Shown: one piece after another, positions 56,249-64,000 of the stretch
Layout: the number at the start of each line of letters is the position of its first letter
How positions within the stretch are numbered: the stretch's first letter is position 1
Assembly: GCF_000313755.1 (NCBI RefSeq)
Contig: NZ_AMZB01000135.1
Location: forward strand, 62,001 to 126,000
Direction: 5' to 3'
DNA from: Pseudomonas nitroreducens TX1
GTDB taxonomy: Bacteria > Pseudomonadota > Gammaproteobacteria > Pseudomonadales > Pseudomonadaceae
DNA length: 64,000 nucleotides
Program-made: the position numbers and the translations under genes
Notes under the pieces: model-generated
What the model saw: only the letters and a program-made list of their open reading frames with translations
What the model was told of the DNA's origin: nothing
The model's database searches: none

Positions 56249-57742
56249 GTGTACGAGCTCAACGATTGGCGGCAGCGTGCTGCCCGGCAGACCTTCATCG
56301 ACAGCGCGCTGATCGGCGGCCGCCGCGTGGCCGCGCAGGATGGCGCGACCTTCGCGTCCATCGACCCGGCGACCAATCGCCTGCTGGCCAATGTCGCCGC
56401 CTGTGGCGCGGCCGAGATCGACGCTGCCGTGCGCATCGCTCGCCAGGCCTTCGAGTCCGGCCCCTGGGCGCGCATGGCGCCGCGTGAGCGCAAGGCAGTG
56501 CTGCAGAAGCTGGCCGAGCTGATGATGACCCACCGCGACGAGCTGGCTCTGCTCGACACCCTGAACATGGGCAAGCCGGTAATGGACGCCTGGAATATCG
56601 ACGTGCCCGGCGCCGCCGGCGTGTTCTCCTGGTACGCCGAAAGCCTCGACAAGCTCTATGACCAGGTCGCCCCGACCGCGCAGAACGCCCTCGCCACCAT
56701 CACCCGCACGCCGCTGGGCGTGATCGGCGCCGTGGTGCCGTGGAACTTCCCCCTCGACATGGCCGCCTGGAAGCTGGCGCCCGCGTTGGCCGCCGGCAAT
56801 TCCGTGGTGCTCAAGCCCGCCGAACAGTCGCCGTTCTCCGCCTTGCGCCTGGCCGAGCTGGCGCTGGAAGCCGGCATTCCCGAAGGCGTGCTGAACGTCG
56901 TACCGGGCCTGGGCGAAGCCGCCGGCAAGGCGCTGGGCCTGCACCCGGACGTGGACGCGCTGGTGTTCACCGGCTCGACCCAGGTCGGCAAGTACTTCAT
57001 GCAGTATTCCGCGCAATCCAACCTCAAGCAGGTCTGGCTGGAATGCGGCGGCAAGAGCCCGAACCTGGTGTTCGCCGACTGCCGCGACCTCGACCTGGCC
57101 GCTGAAAAAGCTGCCTTCGGCATCTTCTTCAACCAGGGCGAAGTCTGCTCGGCCAACTCGCGCCTGCTGGTGGAGCGTTCGATCCACGACGAGTTCGTCG
57201 AACGCCTGATCGCCAAGGCCCGCGACTGGACGCCGGGCGACCCGCTGGACCCGGCCAGCCGCGCCGGCGCCATCGTCGACAACAAGCAGACCGCCGGCAT
57301 CATGGCCTGCATCGACCGCGCCCAGGGCGATGGCGCGCAGCTCGCCTGCGGTGGCCGCCAGCTGAGCTTCAACGGTTCGGACAACTTCATCGAACCGACC
57401 ATCTTCACCGGCGTGCGCCCGCAGCAGTCCCTGGCCCGCGACGAAGTGTTCGGCCCGGTGCTTGCAGTCATCCCCTTCGACAGCGAAGAAGAAGCCGTGC
57501 GCCTGGCCAACGACAGCATCTATGGCCTCGCCGCTTCGCTGTGGAGCGATGACCTGCACCGCGCCCACCGCGTGGCCCGCAAGCTCAATGCCGGCACCGT
57601 GTCGGTGAACACCGTGGACGCGCTGGACCCGGCGATTCCGTTCGGCGGCGGCAAGCAGTCGGGCTTCGGCCGCGATCTCTCGCTGCATTCCTTCGATAAA
57701 TACACGCAGCTCAAGACCACCTGGTTCCAGCTGCGCGACTAA
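56249..57742 (+). CDS. NAD(P)-dependent aldehyde dehydrogenase, KauB/PuuC type
   Basis: A 497-residue ALDH. Catalytic Cys300 is in GEVCSAN, general base Glu265 in LECGGKS, and VVPWNFPLDM (163-172) and the Rossmann FTGSTQVGKYF are present. I chose the GTG at 56249 because AGGAG sits seven bases before it and the length then equals KauB; the frame is open upstream without conserved sequence. It should oxidise gamma-glutamyl-aminobutyraldehyde, aminobutyraldehyde or related omega-aminoaldehydes from polyamines. Confidence 0.88.
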   Translation: MYELNDWRQRAARQTFIDSALIGGRRVAAQDGATFASIDPATNRLLANVAACGAAEIDAAVRIARQAFESGPWARMAPRERKAVLQKLAELMMTHRDELALLDTLNMGKPVMDAWNIDVPGAAGVFSWYAESLDKLYDQVAPTAQNALATITRTPLGVIGAVVPWNFPLDMAAWKLAPALAAGNSVVLKPAEQSPFSALRLAELALEAGIPEGVLNVVPGLGEAAGKALGLHPDVDALVFTGSTQVGKYFMQYSAQSNLKQVWLECGGKSPNLVFADCRDLDLAAEKAAFGIFFNQGEVCSANSRLLVERSIHDEFVERLIAKARDWTPGDPLDPASRAGAIVDNKQTAGIMACIDRAQGDGAQLACGGRQLSFNGSDNFIEPTIFTGVRPQQSLARDEVFGPVLAVIPFDSEEEAVRLANDSIYGLAASLWSDDLHRAHRVARKLNAGTVSVNTVDALDPAIPFGGGKQSGFGRDLSLHSFDKYTQLKTTWFQLRD

Positions 57743-57969
57743 ATGCAAGACAGGCCGCCGGGTCGAGCCCGGCGCCTGAGCAACACGCGAATCCCAAGAG
57801 CCTGTTTTTAACGCTGCCATGCCGACGCGCAGCAGATCGTAAGCAGGTTCTAACCGAACCGCTCGAGACGGCCGATGAGACTGCCCAGGTAAGTCCGTCG
57901 CCCTCGATCCCCTGAAGACCCCTCAGGCCGGCTGCCGGAGCACCGCCGAGGGATAGAGGAGAAAAGTCG

Positions 57970-59352
57970 ATGACCGACAAGACCCGCGCGCCACGTGATA
58001 CCCGCGACTACCAGAAAGCGGACGCCGCGCACCACATCCATGCCTTCCTCGACCAGAAGGCGCTGAACGCCGAAGGCCCCCGCGTGATGGTGCGCGGCGA
58101 AGGCCTGCACCTCTGGGACAACGACGGCAACCAGTACATCGACGGCATGTCCGGCCTGTGGTGCACCAACCTGGGTTACGGCCGCAAGGACCTGACCGCC
58201 GCTGCCACCGCCCAGCTCGACGAGCTGCCGTACTACAACATGTTCTTCCACACCACCCACCCGGCGGTGATCGAGCTCTCCGAAACCCTCTTCAGCCTGC
58301 TGCCCGACCACTACAGCCACGCGATCTACACCAACTCCGGCTCCGAGGCCAACGAGGTGCTGATCCGTACCGTGCGCCGCTTCTGGCAGATCGAAGGCAA
58401 GCCGCAGAAGAAGATCATGATCGGCCGCTGGAACGGCTACCACGGCTCCACCCTGGCGGCCACCGCCCTGGGCGGCATGAAGTTCATGCACGAGATGGGC
58501 GGCCTGATCCCGGACATCGCGCACATCGACGAACCCTACTTCTTCGCCGCCGGCGGTGACCTGACCCCGGCCGAATTCGGCCGTCGCTGCGCCCTGCAGC
58601 TGGAAGAGAAGATCCTCGAGCTGGGCGCCGACAACGTTGCCGGCTTCATCGCCGAGCCGTTCCAGGGCGCTGGCGGCATGATCTTCCCGCCGGAAAGCTA
58701 CTGGCCGGAAATCCAGCGCATCTGCCGTCAGTACGACGTGCTGCTGTGCGCCGACGAAGTGATCGGCGGCTTCGGCCGCACCGGCGAGTGGTTCGCCCAC
58801 CAGCACTTCGGCTTCCAGCCCGACACCCTGTCCATCGCCAAGGGCCTGACCAGCGGCTACATCCCCATGGGCGGCCTGGTGCTGAGCAAGCGCATCGCCC
58901 AGGCGCTGGTGGAAGAAGGCGGTGTGTTCGCCCACGGCCTGACCTACTCCGGCCACCCGGTGGCGGCAGCGGTGGCGGTGGCCAACCTGCGCGCGCTGCG
59001 CGACGAGGGCTGGGTGAATGCGGTGAAGAACGACACCGGCCCGTACCTGCAGCAGTGCCTGCGTGAAGTCTTCGGCAGCCACCCGCTGGTGGGCGACATC
59101 CAGGGCGCCGGCTTCGTCGCCGCGCTGCAGTTCGTCCAGGACAAGGCCAGCCGCAAGCGCTTCGACAACGAGAACGACATCGCCTGGCGCTGCCGCACCA
59201 TCGGCTTCGAGGAGGGCGTGATCATCCGTTCCACCCTCGGCCGCATGATCATGGCCCCGGCGCTGGTCGCCGGCCGTGCCGAGATCGACGAGCTGGTCGA
59301 CAAGACCCGCCGTGCGGTAGATCGCACGGCCCAGGAAATCGGTGTGCTGTAA
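57970..59352 (+). CDS. class-III aminotransferase, SpuC/GabT2-like (polyamine:pyruvate)
   Basis: A 460-residue PLP enzyme. GMSGLWCTNLGYG, NSGSEANEVLIRTVRRFW and GRWNGYHGSTLAA are typical of the SpuC group. The cofactor Asp is in LLCADEVIGGFGRTGEW and the PLP lysine in LSIAKGLTSGYIP. It would transaminate putrescine, cadaverine or an omega-amino acid with pyruvate. GGGATAGAGGAGAA lies before the ATG. It is 227 bp after the aldehyde dehydrogenase, with no promoter evident to me. Confidence 0.88.
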   Translation: MTDKTRAPRDTRDYQKADAAHHIHAFLDQKALNAEGPRVMVRGEGLHLWDNDGNQYIDGMSGLWCTNLGYGRKDLTAAATAQLDELPYYNMFFHTTHPAVIELSETLFSLLPDHYSHAIYTNSGSEANEVLIRTVRRFWQIEGKPQKKIMIGRWNGYHGSTLAATALGGMKFMHEMGGLIPDIAHIDEPYFFAAGGDLTPAEFGRRCALQLEEKILELGADNVAGFIAEPFQGAGGMIFPPESYWPEIQRICRQYDVLLCADEVIGGFGRTGEWFAHQHFGFQPDTLSIAKGLTSGYIPMGGLVLSKRIAQALVEEGGVFAHGLTYSGHPVAAAVAVANLRALRDEGWVNAVKNDTGPYLQQCLREVFGSHPLVGDIQGAGFVAALQFVQDKASRKRFDNENDIAWRCRTIGFEEGVIIRSTLGRMIMAPALVAGRAEIDELVDKTRRAVDRTAQEIGVL

Positions 59353-59374
59353 CGGCACGCGCTTCCGCTTTTTT

Positions 59375-59411
59375 GTAGGAGCGAGGGGGACGCCTAGTTC
59401 TTGCTCGCGAA
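59375..59411. repeat. REP long variant arm
   Basis: GTAGGAGCGAGGGGGACGCC followed by TAGTTCTTGCTCGCGAA. Its canonical partner is further away than usual, at 59585-59608, with other repeats between. Confidence 0.8.
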
Positions 59412-59435
59412 TGGTGACGCGGAGCTCGGCAAGAG

Positions 59436-59608
59436 CCCCTCTCCCTAACCCTGGCTGCGCGCCCCGCTCCGAAGGGAGAGGGGACTGGTTCGGTGCAGGT
59501 CGATGCCAAGGTGTCAGCCGGCACGAATAGCTCCCTCTCCCTTCAGGGAGAGGGCGGGGGAGAGGGAACCCGCTGGCGCCGATGTTTCGCGAGCAAGCTC
59601 GCTCCTAC
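59436..59608 (+). repeat. composite repeat B (CCCTCTCCC units plus REP arm)
   Basis: The same order as copy A: CCCTCTCCCTAACCCTGGCT start, a second CTCCCTTCAGGGAG unit (about 59532-59565), and a canonical REP arm (59585-59608). With the long REP arm it fills the 389-bp gap between the aminotransferase and the solute-binding protein; no gene is present there. Confidence 0.82.
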
Positions 59609-59741
59609 GAAGAGCTGAAATACCCAACAACAACGCCGCGAGCGCGAAGACGCCCGCGCGATGGAACCCTTTTGCCCGGCTTCTGGCCGGGGGTACTGCC
59701 CAGCAACACAACAACGCCAATCCGGCTGTGGGAGTCGTTCC

Positions 59742-60788
59742 ATGAAAGTGTCCTTGCTCACGCGCATCTCCATCACCTGTGCTCTTGCTGCCGCTGGCGG
59801 TAGTGCTCACGCGCAGTCCCAAAGCATCACCGTCATCTCCTTCGGCGGCGCCACCAAGGCGGCCCAGGAGCAGGCCTACTTCAAGCCCTTCGAAGCCAGC
59901 GGCGCCGGCAAGATCGTCGCCGGCGAATACAACGGCGAGATGGCCAAGGTGAAAGCCATGGTCGACGTCGGCAAGGTCACCTGGGACGTCGTCGAAGTGG
60001 AAAGCCCCGAGCTGCTGCGCGGCTGCGAGGAAGGCCTGTTCGAGCGTATCGACCCGGCAGCCATCGGCGAAGAGAAGAACTTCGTCCCTGGCACCCTCAG
60101 CGAATGCGGCGTGGCCACCTACGTCTGGTCCATGGTCATGGCCTACAACGGCGCCAAGGTCGCCAAGGCTCCACAGTCTTGGGCGGATTTCTGGAACACC
60201 AGCGAATACCCGGGCAAGCGCGGCCTGCGCAAAGGCGCCAAGTACACCCTGGAAATCGCCCTGCTGGCTGACGGCGTGAAACCCGAAGATCTCTACAAGG
60301 TGCTCGGCACGAAAGAGGGCGTCGATCGCGCCTTCGCCAAGCTCGACCAGCTCAAGGGCAACATCCAGTGGTGGGAAGCCGGCGCGCAACCGCCGCAGTG
60401 GCTGGCCGCCGGCGACGTGGTAATGAGCGCGGCCTACAACGGCCGCATCGCCGCCGCGCAGAAGGAAGGCGTAAAGCTGGGCATCGTCTGGCCGGGCAGC
60501 CTGTACGACCCGGAATACTGGGCCGTGGTGAAAGGTACCCCGAACAAGGCGTTGGCCGAGAAGTTCATCGCCTTCGCCAGCCAGCCGCAAACCCAGAAGA
60601 CCTTCTCCGAGAACATCCCCTACGGCCCAGTGCACAAGGGCACCCTGGACCTGCTGCCGGCGGACGTGCGCGATGCGCTGCCCACCGCGCCGGCCAACCT
60701 CGAAGGCGCCCGCTCGGTGGACGCAGCCTTCTGGGTCGACCACGGCGAAGAGCTCGAGCAGCGCTTCAACGCCTGGGCCGCCCGCTGA
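59742..60788 (+). CDS. periplasmic solute-binding protein, PotD/PotF (polyamine) type
   Basis: A 348-residue protein with a signal peptide (LTRISITCALAAAGGSAHA). The mature part is a type-II periplasmic binding protein (TVISFGGATKAAQEQAYFKP, NIQWWEAGAQPPQWLAAGDV, AAYNGRIAAAQKEG). I chose the ATG at 59742 with GGGAG before it. No ABC permease or ATPase genes adjoin it, so it is an orphan here, and the next gene is an NCS1 permease. A hairpin at 60805-60824 follows. Confidence 0.87.
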   Translation: MKVSLLTRISITCALAAAGGSAHAQSQSITVISFGGATKAAQEQAYFKPFEASGAGKIVAGEYNGEMAKVKAMVDVGKVTWDVVEVESPELLRGCEEGLFERIDPAAIGEEKNFVPGTLSECGVATYVWSMVMAYNGAKVAKAPQSWADFWNTSEYPGKRGLRKGAKYTLEIALLADGVKPEDLYKVLGTKEGVDRAFAKLDQLKGNIQWWEAGAQPPQWLAAGDVVMSAAYNGRIAAAQKEGVKLGIVWPGSLYDPEYWAVVKGTPNKALAEKFIAFASQPQTQKTFSENIPYGPVHKGTLDLLPADVRDALPTAPANLEGARSVDAAFWVDHGEELEQRFNAWAAR

Positions 60789-60804
60789 TCCTTTCCTGAT
60801 CCAC

Positions 60805-60824
60805 GCCCGGCGTCCGCGCCGGGC
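60805..60824 (+). other. intercistronic hairpin after the binding-protein gene
   Basis: GCCCGGCG (60805-60812) pairs with CGCCGGGC (60817-60824) without a T run. Such hairpins commonly stabilise binding-protein mRNA relative to downstream transport genes. Confidence 0.55.
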
Positions 60825-60854
60825 CTGCCTTGCCAACGACGCGTGAGAAACACA

Positions 60855-62246
60855 ATGACAACGACGCAAAACCAGGCGACGACGCTGGAGCTGAGCACCA
60901 TCCAGCCCATCGCTGCACATGAACGACACGGCCGCGCCCGCGACCTCTTCACCATCTGGTTCGGCAGCAACATCATGCTGCTGACCGTGGTTACCGGCGC
61001 CCTGGCGGTCACCGTGTTCAAGCTGCCGTTCTTCGCCGCCGTGCTGGCGCTGGTGCTCGGCAACCTGGTGGGTGGCGTGTTCATGGCGCTGCACTCGGCC
61101 CAGGGCCCGCAGCTGGGCGTGCCGCAGATGGTGCAGACCCGCGGCCAGTTCGGCTCCTTCGGATCCTTGCTGGTAGTCGCCCTGGTGGTGATCATGTACC
61201 TGGGCTTCTTCGCCTCGAACCTGGTGCTCGGCGGCCAGGCGCTGCACGCACGCTTCGAGGTGATCGGCACCAACACCGGCATCCTGCTGGTCGGCGCGAT
61301 CAGCGTGATCGCCACGGTGTTCGGCTACCGCCTGATCCACGGCTACACCCGCGTGATGTCCTGGCTGTCCGGCGCGGTGCTGCTGGTCAGCTTCGTCTGG
61401 CTGGTGTTCGTCCACGGCCTGCCGGCGGACCTGCTTGAGCGCAACGAGAACAACATCCCCGGCTTCCTCGGCGCGCTGTCCATCGCCGCGCTGTGGCAAC
61501 TGGCCTACGCGCCCTACGTCTCCGACTACTCGCGCTACATGCCGCAGGGCACCGGCGCGCGCACCGCGTTCTGGTCCAGCTACTGGGGCTGCTGCCTGGG
61601 CTCGATCCTGCCGATGCTGCTGGGTGTGCTGGTCGGCCTGTCGGTGGGCGAGGGCGACGTCATCGCCGGCCTGATCGAAATGACCGGCGGCTTCAGCGCC
61701 ATCATGGTCGCGGTGTTCTCCATCGGCATCGCCGCCACCAACTCGATGAACCTGTACTGCGGCACGCTCTCGGCCATCACCGTCGGCCAGACGCTGATCC
61801 CGGCCTGGTCGGCCAAGGCCGGCTGGCGCGCGGTGATCGCCTTGGCGCTGTTCGGCGGCTCGCTGGCCATCGCCCTGCTCGGCCAGGACAACTTCATGGC
61901 CAACTACACCAACTTCATCCTGCTGCTGCTCTACGTGCTGGTGCCCTGGAGCGCGATCAACCTGGTCGACTACTACCTGGTGGCCCACGGCGAATACGAC
62001 GTGCTGTCGTTCTTCCGTCGTGACGGCGGCATCTACGGCACCTTCAACTGGACTGCGGTGAACTGCTACATCCTCGGCATCCTGGTGCAGGTGCCGTTCA
62101 TGTCCACCGCGCTCTACACCGGCGCCGCCGCGCAGGCCATGAACGGCGCGGACATCTCCTGGGTGGTCGGCCTGGGCGTGGTCTCGCCGGTCTACTGGCT
62201 GTTCAGCCGCAAGCGCCAGCGCGCCCTGAAGGCGGCCCGCGCATGA
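60855..62246 (+). CDS. NCS1-family permease (CodB/cytosine-permease-like)
   Basis: A 463-residue carrier with about twelve helices. Typical NCS1 stretches are TIWFGSNIMLLTVVTGALAV, YAPYVSDYSRYMP and PWSAINLVDYYLV. The family imports nucleobases and related nitrogen compounds by symport. The ATG at 60855 is preferred over a GTG four codons earlier. It overlaps the deacetylase start by four bases, so the substrate may be whatever that enzyme processes. Confidence 0.87.
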   Translation: MTTTQNQATTLELSTIQPIAAHERHGRARDLFTIWFGSNIMLLTVVTGALAVTVFKLPFFAAVLALVLGNLVGGVFMALHSAQGPQLGVPQMVQTRGQFGSFGSLLVVALVVIMYLGFFASNLVLGGQALHARFEVIGTNTGILLVGAISVIATVFGYRLIHGYTRVMSWLSGAVLLVSFVWLVFVHGLPADLLERNENNIPGFLGALSIAALWQLAYAPYVSDYSRYMPQGTGARTAFWSSYWGCCLGSILPMLLGVLVGLSVGEGDVIAGLIEMTGGFSAIMVAVFSIGIAATNSMNLYCGTLSAITVGQTLIPAWSAKAGWRAVIALALFGGSLAIALLGQDNFMANYTNFILLLLYVLVPWSAINLVDYYLVAHGEYDVLSFFRRDGGIYGTFNWTAVNCYILGILVQVPFMSTALYTGAAAQAMNGADISWVVGLGVVSPVYWLFSRKRQRALKAARA

Positions 62247-63355
62247 GCCGTCGTACCGGGTTCTTCTTCGACGAACGCTGCTTCTGGCACGCAACGGGGC
62301 TGCATGCGCTGATCCTTCCTGTCGGGGGCTGGCTGCAGCCGCCGGTAGGCGGCGGCCATGCCGAATCGCCGGAGAGCAAGCGCCGGTTGAAAAGCCTGAT
62401 GGATGTTTCCGGCCTGAGCAGCCAGCTGCACCTGTCCAGCGCGCCCCTGGCCAGCGAGGAAGACCTGCTGCGGGTGCATCCGGCGAGCTACCTGGAGCGC
62501 TTCAAGGCCTACAGCGAAGTCGGCCATGGCGACATGGGCGAGGAAACCATGGTCAGCCATGGCACCTACGACATCGCCCGGCAGTCCGCCGGCCTGACCA
62601 TTGCCGCCGTGGACGCGGTGCTGCGCGGCGAGCTGGACAATGCCTACGCGCTGTCGCGTCCGCCGGGCCACCACTGCCTGCCGGATCGCGGCATGGGCTT
62701 CTGCTACCTGGCCAACATCGCCGTGGCGGTGGAGACGGCCAAGGCGCGCCACGGCATCAAGCGCGTGGCGGTGCTGGACTGGGACGTGCACCACGGCAAC
62801 GGCACCGAGGCGATCTTCTACGGTCGCGACGACGTGCTGACCCTGTCGATCCACCAGGCCGACTGCTATCCCACCGGCACCGGCGCGGTGGACGACATCG
62901 GCGAGGGCGCGGGCAAGGGTTACAACCTCAACGTGCCGCTCTATCCCGGCAGTGGCGACGACGCTTATCGCGTGGCCATGGAAACCATCATCGTGCCGGC
63001 GCTGGAGCGCTTCCAGCCGGAGCTGATCGTGGTCGCCAGCGGCTTCGACGCCAACGGCGTGGACCCGCTGGCGCGTATGCTCGCCCACAGCGAGACCTTC
63101 CGCTTCATGACCGCCGCCGTGCGCGACGCCGCCGAGCGCCTGTGCGCTGGGAAGCTGGTGGTGGTGCATGAGGGCGGTTACGCGGAAGCCTACGTGCCGT
63201 TCTGCGGTCATGCGGTGATCGAGGAAATGGCCGGCGTGCGTACCGAGGTGGTCGATCCCTTCCTGCCGATGCTCGAAGGCCAGCAGCCAGATGCGGACTT
63301 CCGCGCCTTCCAGCGCCAGGCGCTGCAGCGGATGGCGGCGAAGCTGCTGGGCTGA
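62243..63355 (+). CDS. hdaH: HdaH-type histone-deacetylase-like amidohydrolase
   Basis: A 370-residue zinc deacetylase of the class-II HDAC/acetylpolyamine amidohydrolase superfamily. The catalytic His pair is His143-His144 (RPPGHHCLP), zinc ligands are Asp181, His183 (DWDVHHGN) and Asp269 (SGFDANG), and Tyr313 (EGGYAEAY) is the transition-state Tyr. The sequence closely resembles HdaH (PA3774), whose natural substrate is not settled to my knowledge. Coupling to a permease and a polyamine-type binding protein suggests an imported N-acetylated amine. All catalytic residues are intact. Confidence 0.88.
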   Translation: MSRRTGFFFDERCFWHATGLHALILPVGGWLQPPVGGGHAESPESKRRLKSLMDVSGLSSQLHLSSAPLASEEDLLRVHPASYLERFKAYSEVGHGDMGEETMVSHGTYDIARQSAGLTIAAVDAVLRGELDNAYALSRPPGHHCLPDRGMGFCYLANIAVAVETAKARHGIKRVAVLDWDVHHGNGTEAIFYGRDDVLTLSIHQADCYPTGTGAVDDIGEGAGKGYNLNVPLYPGSGDDAYRVAMETIIVPALERFQPELIVVASGFDANGVDPLARMLAHSETFRFMTAAVRDAAERLCAGKLVVVHEGGYAEAYVPFCGHAVIEEMAGVRTEVVDPFLPMLEGQQPDADFRAFQRQALQRMAAKLLG

Positions 63356-63769
63356 GGCCACCGCCCGCGGCGGCAGCGGGCGGATCGAACCTGATGGTCG
63401 ATCCGTCCGTGACTCCTCTGCTTTTCCCCTCTCGCAGCTGCCTCTTGCAGTGCCGGTCGATGACTGCGTGGACAGCCAGGTCCGGGGCGAAGCCAGCACC
63501 CCTCTCGATGCAGTACTGATGCCCTCCCTGGTGGTGGAGCCCTACCCGCTCAGTACGAATAGTTCGTTCGAACGACGCTGGCATGGTTGGCGCGGCACAG
63601 AATGTCCGGGCCGCCGTTGCGCTGGTAGTTCAATCATTCCATGACACCGAACCAAGGCGGCATCAGGCGAGAGGCGACGCAACCTCGTCGTACAGCGCTG
63701 AGGGGCCTTTCAACGCCCCTCAACAGCGTTACCCATCCTCTACAACAATCAGAACAGGGGACCAGGTTC
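63356..63769 (+). other. 414-bp intergenic region with a palindrome but no gene
   Basis: No coding frame is convincing in either direction. It starts with a GC hairpin (CCGCCCG pairing with CGGGCGG, about 63361-63383) and contains a perfect 12-bp palindrome TCGTTCGAACGA at 63564-63575, about 195 bp before the next gene, which may be a TetR- or LysR-type operator. Confidence 0.45.
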
Positions 63770-64000
63770 ATGGACACGGAATACCTCGCGACGCTGCCCA
63801 GCGCGATTCGCCACTTCGCCCGGGAACGGGCGGGGGCCATTGCCTATGCCTTCGAAGGCCGCGAAACCACCTTTGCCGATCTGGACCGCCATACCGACCG
63901 CGTGGCCCAGGCCCTGCTGGCCGACGGGGTGAAGGCTGGCGACCGCATCGCCTACATCGGCAAGAACAGCGATCACTATTTCGAGCTGTTCTTTGGCGCG
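63770..64000 (+). CDS. AMP-forming acyl-CoA synthetase/ligase (5' part only)
   Basis: Seventy-seven codons are visible before the window ends. The start is supported by AGGGGACCAGG before the ATG. MDTEYLATLPSAIRHFARER and TTFADLDRHTDRVAQALL followed by GVKAGDRIAYIGKNSDHYFE are the standard N-terminal pattern of the ANL superfamily. The catalytic motifs lie outside the window, so the substrate is unknown. Confidence 0.8.
   Translation, partial: MDTEYLATLPSAIRHFARERAGAIAYAFEGRETTFADLDRHTDRVAQALLADGVKAGDRIAYIGKNSDHYFELFFGA

Noticed and set aside
59514-62294. A 926-residue minus-strand frame across the binding protein and permease
   Set aside because: Shadow frame; no start signal, no domain, and it crosses repeat DNA.

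Overview
This is a high-GC chromosomal segment of a Pseudomonas. Codon use, the scattered 'GTAGGAGCGAGC' REP repeats and the gene order all point to the P. aeruginosa / P. nitroreducens side of the genus. This is an inference from remembered gene orders and was not checked by a search. No rRNA, tRNA, phage, IS element or CRISPR array is visible. Most of the window is ordinary core-genome metabolism and regulation; one block and one broken junction stand out.

Layout. 0-9 kb: a quinone reductase and its LysR neighbour, a small secreted protein, a candidate sRNA, a membrane protein, and a DctB/DctD-type two-component pair (probable MifS/MifR). 9-24 kb: pdxY, two CPA2 cation/proton antiporters, a thioesterase, a glutamine-synthetase-like/aminotransferase/SDR/GntR amine-catabolism cluster with two identical palindromic operators, a small lipoprotein, SMI1 and Tim44 proteins, and uvrD. 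24.4-27.3 kb: a large PAS-GGDEF-EAL protein. 27.3-38.1 kb: a denitrification island with a nirM-like cytochrome, nirQOP, norCBD, dnrP, dnr, dnrN, a second Crp/Fnr regulator, nirV and the copper nitrite reductase nirK. Several promoters carry good FNR/DNR boxes. 38.2-48.4 kb: two exported proteins of unknown role, trhP, the zwf/hexR divergent pair with its HexR operator, and pycR/pycA.

48.4-51.2 kb: pycB loses its 3' third at about 49,648 and runs directly into the 3'-truncated end of a convergent autotransporter-like gene. This is either a real deletion or an assembly error. 51.3-64 kb: yjdM, a thioesterase, a DUF5924-type membrane protein, and a polyamine/omega-amino-acid region. That region holds a LysR regulator, a DavA-like amidase, a KauB/PuuC-like dehydrogenase, a SpuC-like aminotransferase, an orphan polyamine-type binding protein, an NCS1 permease, an HdaH-type deacetylase, and the start of an AMP-forming ligase.

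How it fits together. The island would reduce nitrite to NO (NirK) and NO to N2O (NorCB), under NO/anoxia control (Dnr), with DnrN probably repairing NO-damaged iron centres. NirK sits beside the accessory genes that in P. aeruginosa accompany cytochrome cd1 NirS, which suggests a NirS-to-NirK exchange. The right-hand region would import, deacetylate, transaminate and oxidise amines to acids. HexR and PycR link glucose-6-phosphate oxidation to anaplerotic pyruvate carboxylation, but the second pyruvate carboxylase subunit looks non-functional as assembled.
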